Shown here: piece after piece, positions 56,833 to 64,000 of the stretch
Numbering within the stretch: position 1 is the stretch's first letter
How the letters are laid out: each line of letters begins with the position of its first letter
NCBI GenBank assembly: GCA_051294375.1
Contig: CM119268.1
Coordinates: 17,424,502 to 17,488,501 of the forward strand
Direction: 5' to 3'
DNA length: 64,000 nt
Origin: Paraspadella gotoi
Lineage: Eukaryota; Chaetognatha
Notes under the pieces: generated by a model
What the model was told of the DNA's origin: nothing
Database searches by the model: none
What the model saw: only the letters and a program-made list of their open reading frames with translations
Translations under genes and position numbers: made by a program

Positions 56833-57106
56833 GTGAGTAGTTCGTAACACGAAAAGCATCTTTAGTCAAGTAAAAGTGTTTTACTAATGATTTGAGATTA
56901 AAACGCGGAACTAAAAGATTTGTTAACGCCAAATCAGTTTAACAGAACATTGAATCTCAAAATCCGTTTGTCTCTCCATTTATTCGTTTCGGTCCGCACA
57001 TCCTTTTTTCCCTCCCCTGAATTCTATCTCCATGTAAACGAATTCCTTGGCGCAATCCAGTTATCCGCCAATGATTTTCGCTTTCTCTCTCTCTCTCTCT
57101 CTCTCT

Positions 57107-57283
57107 NNNNNNNNNNNNNNNNNNNNNNNNNNNNNNNNNNNNNNNNNNNNNNNNNNNNNNNNNNNNNNNNNNNNNNNNNNNNNNNNNNNNNNNNNNNNNN
57201 NNNNNNNNNNNNNNNNNNNNNNNNNNNNNNNNNNNNNNNNNNNNNNNNNNNNNNNNNNNNNNNNNNNNNNNNNNNNNNNNNNN
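57107..57283. other. 177-N gap inside a (CT)n array
   Basis: CT repeats lie directly on both sides (57088-57106 and 57284-57312). The gap is not the 25-N default, so its length is probably an estimate. Confidence 0.95.
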
Positions 57284-57315
<32 letters not shown>

Positions 57316-57407
57316 TTTCTCATCTTTGTTTAGCCTCGGAAAAAATTGGTTGGGTATTTATTCGCGAAATATATTCGCGTTGCACGAGATGGGATCTTTG
57401 CCATCGG

Positions 57408-57466
57408 AGCCCGCGGTGCCCGAGAGACCGCGGTTCCCGAGAGACCGCGGTGCCCGACAGATCGCA
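57408..57466. repeat. Three-unit 18-bp minisatellite
   Basis: Units of the type CGCGGTGCCCGAGAGAC are repeated three times with few changes, in a locally GC-rich patch. Confidence 0.7.
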
Positions 57467-57736
57467 ATGCCTCCTACCCCTATTCTGCCTATTATTCTTG
57501 GTCATAAAACTACTTAAGTCATGTTCACGTGAATGTTTCATGTTTAAAAAAAACAAAAAACAAAAAAAAACAAAACAAAACAAAATCAGTGATTAAAAAG
57601 TTTCCCCAATATGAGGCCTCGGGTTTTCGCGCGTTCGCAACATTAACGGCGACACGTGGGCGAAAATAGGAGGACCGATAACGAGGCACCCGATTTGACG
57701 TTGGATCCAAAAATGAGATCGCGATTGGAAAGCGAT

Positions 57737-57740
<4 letters not shown>

Positions 57741-57782
<42 letters not shown>
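57741..57782. repeat. (GA)n microsatellite
   Basis: About 20 GA units. Confidence 0.9.
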
Positions 57783-57786
<4 letters not shown>

Positions 57787-58013
57787 AACGGAGAATTGAA
57801 AAGAAAATATAGCAAGATCAAATCTCCTTACAACCAAATTTGTTATAAACAAAACTTATGGTATAGTTTGTTCTATGGCAACGAATGATTTGAATATTTG
57901 TTAGCCAGTACGTTCTTTTTTATGGTACTAATAGTGATAATTAATTCCAAGTAACCATAAAAATATATATACTATCTTGGAAGAGAAATTTTACTTTTTG
58001 CTCAGTGAAAATG

Positions 58014-58166
58014 NNNNNNNNNNNNNNNNNNNNNNNNNNNNNNNNNNNNNNNNNNNNNNNNNNNNNNNNNNNNNNNNNNNNNNNNNNNNNNNNNNNNNNN
58101 NNNNNNNNNNNNNNNNNNNNNNNNNNNNNNNNNNNNNNNNNNNNNNNNNNNNNNNNNNNNNNNNNN
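58014..58166. other. 153-N gap
   Basis: A run of Ns between AT-rich sequence on the left and a GA-rich piece on the right. Open frames reported across it are not real. Confidence 0.95.
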
Positions 58167-58319
58167 GGATGCGGAGGAAAGAGGATAGATTATTGCCGTC
58201 TTAGACTCACCACCGAGAAATATGAGGGAAGTCATAAGAAAGTAAGACAGATGGCGCCAGATGCGACGCGGCCTCGCGGAGCGAAGGAAAAAGAAAAAAA
58301 AACAAGACTTAGTTTTTTC

Positions 58320-59816
58320 GTTGAGGCTTTCGGATGCGTTGTCAGGTACCCTTTTTGGAGTTTTAATGTATTTAGATATTATAATTTAATCGATTTTGGA
58401 TTTACTGCTATCAATAGAAAGCTTATAATGAATGACCTAAATTAACAAACATAACTTTTTTAAAAAAATAGTCTAAAAATACCCTATTGTAAGAATTTTA
58501 TTTAAAAAATGCAAGACATCTATTTTTAAAAAGTTTTGATATCATGAAAAATTATTTTATTTTATCAAGTCAGATGTCTAACATGTATAGTTTTTGACGC
58601 TCTAAAGCTTAAAACTGGTTTCCTTCGTGTATAAATAATGCCATTCAATATATTAAAAAAATATCCTAATTTTTCAGTTTTGCAGTATTTTTTTTAAAGT
58701 TGGCAGCATTTCCTGTAATTTTTTTTTATAATGAGGATTATTATAAATAATATGGTCATAAGTTAGTGACATTTACTACCCTACTACTATGCGAGATCAA
58801 AATCTTTACATATTTTAACAAGGTCTAATATATAACCATTTAAATATTCTAAAGAATAAAAATATATTACTAACAAGTTGTCTAAAACCGAGACGTGGAC
58901 GCATGGAGGAAAAGTCTCGACATTCATTGGTTCCAACGAGAGGACTTGCGATTCAAAAGAAAAAACCGACCATAACACATCCGGAATTGGACAATTATAA
59001 ACGCGCCTACGTGAGGGCGCTTGTTAGACTCTCTCTCTTTCTCACTCTCTCTCTCTCTCTCCAAATCTAAATCTTAGATAAAAGTTCCCCCTTAAAGCGA
59101 CAAGAAAATCCTCTTAGAACAACGTCGTAACTCACAAATCGGTTTCTTCTACTATATTTTCATGGAAAATTCAATTAACCGCTCGGAGCGAGGGTACTAA
59201 GCGCTTCGGTCTTCTTTCCTGTGGCAAAAATGTTTTCTTGACGTTTATTTGTAATTTTAAAATTCGAGGTTTGTTACAAATTTTTTTTAGGTTGATTCGA
59301 CTGACATTTTTTTATCAGTTTAACTGTTTAAAAAAAATTGATACTAAATTTTCTGACACATTTATTGTTTTTCCTAGAGAGCTGAGCTTGACTTTCTACA
59401 TGTACATACTAACTACATACTTTAGTTTTTTAAATCTTTAGAGATTTTTTGTTTTTGTTTATTCGCCTGTTCATTTAGTAATTTCAACAGCAGAATCCAA
59501 AGGTAAGTATTTCATATTAATTCTTATTTTTTTCCCCTTTTATCATTTTTTTCCTTCCCTCGAACCTTGAACCAAATTATTTTTCCCGTTAGAACGAAGA
59601 AGGAAATAGATTGACATTAAAAAAAAGAAAGTTTTTTTTCTTTGTAACTTCCCGACGGAACCATCCTTTACTTTCTTTTTTCCACTTTCCTCCATCTTTT
59701 TTTTTAAGGATATACATGTTCCTTCCCCTTTTCTCTTTTCCCGCACCCCGCGCATGAATCGCGGGTGGGGGTTTCCATTATTCAATAAAGATAATCGAAT
59801 TCCCAGTTATGAAAAG
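58320..59816. other. AT-rich stretch without a recognisable gene
   Basis: A short CT-rich tract lies at 59030-59060. No exon can be supported. Confidence 0.5.
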
Positions 59817-60115
59817 NNNNNNNNNNNNNNNNNNNNNNNNNNNNNNNNNNNNNNNNNNNNNNNNNNNNNNNNNNNNNNNNNNNNNNNNNNNNNNNNNNNN
59901 NNNNNNNNNNNNNNNNNNNNNNNNNNNNNNNNNNNNNNNNNNNNNNNNNNNNNNNNNNNNNNNNNNNNNNNNNNNNNNNNNNNNNNNNNNNNNNNNNNNN
60001 NNNNNNNNNNNNNNNNNNNNNNNNNNNNNNNNNNNNNNNNNNNNNNNNNNNNNNNNNNNNNNNNNNNNNNNNNNNNNNNNNNNNNNNNNNNNNNNNNNNN
60101 NNNNNNNNNNNNNNN
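59817..60115. other. 299-N gap
   Basis: A run of Ns; sequence unknown. Confidence 0.95.
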
Positions 60116-61708
60116 ATGAGACGGCTTAAAGAATGGCAGAACAGCGCGGGCGATAATTTAAATTAGGAGAAAAGAAAAGAAGAGAAAAAATATGAAATGA
60201 GGTTCGCGACGCGTGGAGGCGAGAAAGGTGAACGAAAATTAACGCGAAGAGGCGAATGACTTTGAAGACGAGAAGATGGGCGGAGATGAACAGATGGGCG
60301 GAGAGTTCGCATAGATCATAGGAAAAGACGAGCAGATGGAAGGGAAACTCGTACAGATGGGCGGAGATCGTGCCGATGGGCGTAAAAGACGGGTAAATGA
60401 TCGAAGATTAAATTGTAATTGCTTCGGCCTCGTTGAGGATGGATGGATGGATCTTTCAGATAGGAGACCATAAAGGATCTAGGAGAGTACGTTTTCTGCA
60501 AGCTGGTATAAGAACTTGATGACGTAGAGCTGTAAAAGCTTGTAAGCTTGCAACAGATTCGTGTAAGAGCAATGATCAAAGACAGGACCAAAATGTCGGA
60601 GAATAAATTTCAGACAATGAACTAAAATCTAACAAAAAGAAAAAACAAATAATCCTGTTCAATTCAATTTATTCTAATTAAATTACGTCGCTTTCATTTT
60701 TTTTTTTCGGTCTGTGTTTTTATATTTCATTTTCTTCTTTTCTTTATCCTATTTTGCTTTCCTTTCTTCTCGATATTTTTCTTCTTTTTATCTTTGCCTC
60801 TTTCTGCGTTTCTACGTTCGCCTCCCCCCCCCAATCTTGCTAGCGCGTGGGTAGACGCGTGATTTTGCCGCAGACTTTTGAGACAATAGCATTTTTCTTT
60901 CGAGCCGAAGAACGCGCCTCAGGCGGACGGGACATAGTGAGAGGGTGGAGGGAGGAAGAGGAAGATAAATGAAAATAGGAAGAGAAAGAGGAAGTAGAAT
61001 GGATTTTGTAAAGAATAGGAAAGAGTATTATTAAAATATTGATTAAGTGGAAAATTTTTTTAAAAAAATTATGGAGTTGAGAATTTCCAGATTAAGAAAT
61101 GAAGACCATTTAAGAAGGTCATAATTAAATGCATTAAAAAAGAAAAGTTATAGTAAAAAATTTATATCAGGAAGCTTCACTGGTTAGGCCAAAAAAAAAA
61201 GAAAAAAAGAAAGAGATCGCCGAGACGGATTGACGCTTGACGCCGAGAAAAAAAAGAAGAACGTCCGGAGCGGGGAAAGGCTACGAGGCTACCGGGCTTT
61301 TTCAGGACGTGAGGCTCCGAGTCTATGAGGCCACGAGGCTACGCGCCGCGAGTCTCCGAGTCTATGAGAAAGTGGCAGAGAATAATTGACGAGACTCTGG
61401 GGACGGGGCAAGGGTTTTCAAAAGCGCGCGGGGCAGGAAATTGTTACAAGGCGGCCGAGGCGGAGGCGGGTGGGGAGCTGGGATGAGGGAATGCCGGTGG
61501 AAGGGTAGTTTGTGGGCTGGAGGAACGAGAGAAGAAAAAGTTGAGGAAAAAAAAAAAATTGAACTAGATAAGAACGAACAGGGGAGGGGCGGACAAAGGG
61601 AAGGGAACCCGAAGGCAAGAAGGGGAACCGTAAGGAAGGGGAACAGAAGGAAGGGACGGAAGGCGGCGAACGGTAAGGAAGGGGACGGAAAGGAAAGGGG
61701 AACGAAAT
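60116..61708. other. Purine-rich intergenic stretch
   Basis: AGATGGGCGGAGAT-type near-repeats lie at 60270-60385. An A/G-rich segment follows from about 60950. No exon can be supported. Confidence 0.45.
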
Positions 61709-61916
61709 NNNNNNNNNNNNNNNNNNNNNNNNNNNNNNNNNNNNNNNNNNNNNNNNNNNNNNNNNNNNNNNNNNNNNNNNNNNNNNNNNNNNNNNNNNNN
61801 NNNNNNNNNNNNNNNNNNNNNNNNNNNNNNNNNNNNNNNNNNNNNNNNNNNNNNNNNNNNNNNNNNNNNNNNNNNNNNNNNNNNNNNNNNNNNNNNNNNN
61901 NNNNNNNNNNNNNNNN
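61709..61916. other. 208-N gap in A/G-rich sequence
   Basis: A run of Ns flanked by GAAGGGGA-type sequence on both sides. Confidence 0.95.
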
Positions 61917-62745
61917 CGAAAGGGGAGCGAGAAGAAATGGAAGAGAAAAGAAAATGTGTGATTCTTTGGGAAAACGAAAAGGAGGAAGAGACGATACGAA
62001 AAGGGCTCAAGGACAAACACGGCGATCAATGAAGGTGGAGGATCGCGAAGAAACCAAAACAAAACATAACAAAACAAAACATGAGAGAAAAAAAGGAGAA
62101 GATACGAGCGGAGCTTTGACACTGACAAAGCTCAACTATGATGAGAAACGCGTTTAAATATGATGAATAAATATGTATTAATATCTATTATTAGTACGGG
62201 AATGATAAAGAAATGATATGGTCAGCGATATCAGGCCAATGAATACATGTATTAACTTATGAACAGGGAAGATTACAAAATTACGACAAAATATCTTAAC
62301 TTTTAAATGCTTTTGTTTTACATTTCTGTCTCAGTCTAACTATACTCCAGTTAATACTTCGCGTATTCTCTAGATAATTAAATATTAAGCAAATACGCCA
62401 ACGTTCCTACGACTTAGGTAGCAAGAAATACTGCCTTTTGCCTCATAACCTTACTAAACAGTAGCTGAACTATTTATTGAAGTAAATCCTCCAAAGAAAA
62501 ACTATAAAAAGTTCAAAAATATAATGCATACATGGCACAGTTCAAATACAATTTCATTGAAATATTATAATAGTAAATCAATAACAATCAAGAAATAAGA
62601 AGAAAAGGCCTGTAAAATCTGTGAAATCTGGACATTTAAATTTGCATAAGGAAAGAAAAAAAAAAGAATAAATTGGAAAAAAAATTGACGGCGTCTGATA
62701 AAAAGGCTTATACTAAATCTTTTCCTCTTTAATCTATCTTCTTAC

Positions 62746-62803
62746 CTTGGCGTCGCAAAGGATAATTTTTTTGGTTGTGTGCGTTAAAGTCCAGCTCAAT
62801 CGC
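62746..62803 (-). CDS. Candidate internal exon at right edge, unidentified
   Basis: 58 nt between TTTTTATTAG (acceptor) and GTAAGAAG (good donor) on the minus strand. One frame reads RLSWTLTHTTKKIILCDAK. I do not recognise the family. It may belong with the next two candidates further right, making a minus-strand gene that starts near the edge of the window. Confidence 0.25.
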
Positions 62804-63126
62804 CTAATAAAAATTGGAGTTTAAAATTGACATTAAGTTTGACAATTCTTAAAAACAAGATTCGTCTTTTCTTAGGAGGGTTTAAAAAGCCTAAATCTCC
62901 AGTTCCAGGCACCCTCGTCCGGACTACAGATCAAATGAGCCAGGATTACGGAGGTTTGAAACCCGAAATGCACGTTGAACGAAATTGAACTTTACCCAAT
63001 CTGCCACCAGACAGTTGCTGGACCCGAGTGCAACCTGGCAACGCGCTACATCATTTGGACATTTTATCAAAGTTTAAGAATAAATTTATCTTAAATATAG
63101 TTCAAAACAATAAACAGGAAGTTCAC

Positions 63127-63250
63127 CTCTCCTTCACTGGTGCGGGCTGTCCTCCGGTTTCCACAAAAACCCCACAACCAGTAGAATTGGAATGTCCCCA
63201 ATCGAAATGAAAATTTAGAATGAAGAGATACCGTAATGGCGTACGGATCG
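63127..63250 (-). CDS. Candidate exon at right edge, unidentified
   Basis: The minus-strand frame reads DWGHSNSTGCGVFVETGGQP and then APVKE up to a donor, GAGAG|GTGAAC. The frame is open further upstream, but no acceptor with a proper pyrimidine tract can be fixed, so the 5' boundary is arbitrary. Composition looks coding; the family is unknown. Confidence 0.25.
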
Positions 63251-63567
63251 TTTGGGAGGGAAAAAAATTGCTTAGTTGATAGATAATTTATATATGTGTA
63301 CAGCATCAGGGCCACGGATTTTACCACCTCCAAATTTTAATATGCTGGCGGGGAATGGAGAGGCGGAGAGATTATTTGCAGTGGTTTATCATCGGGATTC
63401 CGTTCGTCGTCCCGTCGGTCGTCGGTCATGCGGTTTGGAAAATAGTACTAAAATTATACACCCGAAATAATTCCTTTTTGATGAAATAAAACCCATCCGT
63501 AAAATGAAATTATTGCCTTCCAACCACGAAATGGAATTAATTACCGTTACACTCGCAAGTGACTCAC

Positions 63568-63990
63568 CTTTGAAGTGAATGGGAATGACGATGAGTAAAT
63601 GCCGCAGACGAGGAGAAAGAAGCGATGACCAATGGCGAAATAAAGGGGAATCATCGGCGCAGGAAGGGTGAGCGTTTTTTCTGTTCCACCGATAAGTAAG
63701 ATGCGGAAACGGGCAACGACTTCGAACCATGGGCTGATCTGCGATGACGGGGCCAATAGTGGCAGCTTGGAAGTAAGCCCTCAGGAGCCGGAGAGCCGGC
63801 GGATCTTGGCGTGGGAGTCGAGATCGATGCTGCTTCTGCGCCGATGATGTGCGCGCAGAGGGAGAACGTAATTTGCGCGTCGACGCGAGACGGGGATGCC
63901 GGACGTAACCCGAGTCGCCGGCCTCATTTTCGCTGGGAAGGTGAATACCCGCCGCTCCTTACGATGCCGCCGCGTCGCCACCCGAGAAAA
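63568..63990 (-). CDS. Candidate first exon or CpG-rich 5' region, unidentified
   Basis: A GC- and CpG-rich 400-bp segment ends on the minus strand in a near-ideal donor, TTCAAAG|GTGAGT. Two frames reach the donor open: one with MVRSRCPFPHLTYRWN, and one with MAPSSQISPWFEVVARFR followed by hydrophobic residues. I cannot choose between them. It is either a first coding exon or a promoter-proximal untranslated exon. Confidence 0.3.
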
Positions 63991-64000
63991 GCCAGTGAGA

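Noticed and set aside
61441-62157. Long Gly/Lys/Arg-rich ORF
   Set aside because: A/G-rich low-complexity sequence and a 208-N gap make up most of it.

Overview
The window is eukaryotic nuclear DNA: AT-rich, with short exons bounded by GT-AG introns and a very high load of simple repeats, mostly (GA)n/(CT)n and also the less common (GAC)n. The gene families and transposable elements suggest an invertebrate, most likely an arthropod and possibly a crustacean. That placement is inference; nothing in the window fixes the taxon. No bacterial operons, rRNA genes or CRISPR arrays are present.

Layout. 1-25 kb holds no convincing gene. It is built from large repeated blocks in two or three copies: block A at 2.1-4.6 and 9.5-11.9 kb, block B at 4.6-5.2 and 13.1-13.7 kb, block C at 5.3-6.3 and 19.5-20.5 kb, and block D-E-F at 13.7-18.0 and 20.5-24.8 kb with an extra E copy at 18.1-19.5 kb. 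Copies differ mainly by one- or two-base indels and meet at 25-N gaps, so much of this part may be misassembled or unpolished sequence. It also contains a foldback element (7.4-8.1 kb) and a remnant of a short LTR element (6.3-6.9 kb).

26-50 kb carries three complete spliced genes, all on the minus strand: two tandem MFSD6-like major facilitator transporters (26364-32971 and 38997-42070; 473 and 498 aa; seven exons each with identical intron phases) and an 11-exon HHxxxD acyltransferase of the condensation/alcohol-acetyltransferase type (46588-49796; 534 aa). Between and inside them lie mobile elements: a hAT-like foldback MITE with a perfect 8-bp target duplication (33213-34170), two copies of an LTR-internal-LTR miniature element whose LTRs contain a tRNA-like region with Pol III-type A and B boxes (32401-32860 and 35324-36010), other foldbacks, an inverted-repeat pair, and minisatellites.

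50-55.2 kb is a full-length but heavily frameshifted Ty3/Gypsy LTR retrotransposon, starting 247 bp upstream of the acyltransferase start codon and in the opposite orientation. 55-64 kb is mostly low-complexity or purine-rich DNA broken by four sized N gaps. A few candidate minus-strand exons lie at 62.7-63.9 kb, at the right edge.

How the genes may work together. The transporters are probably duplicated paralogues. An acyl-transfer enzyme next to two small-molecule transporters suggests linked small-molecule modification and export, but this is speculation from adjacency. The most unusual item is the miniature LTR element with a tRNA-like promoter inside each LTR. It resembles the plant Cassandra elements, which carry 5S rRNA sequence in their LTRs.
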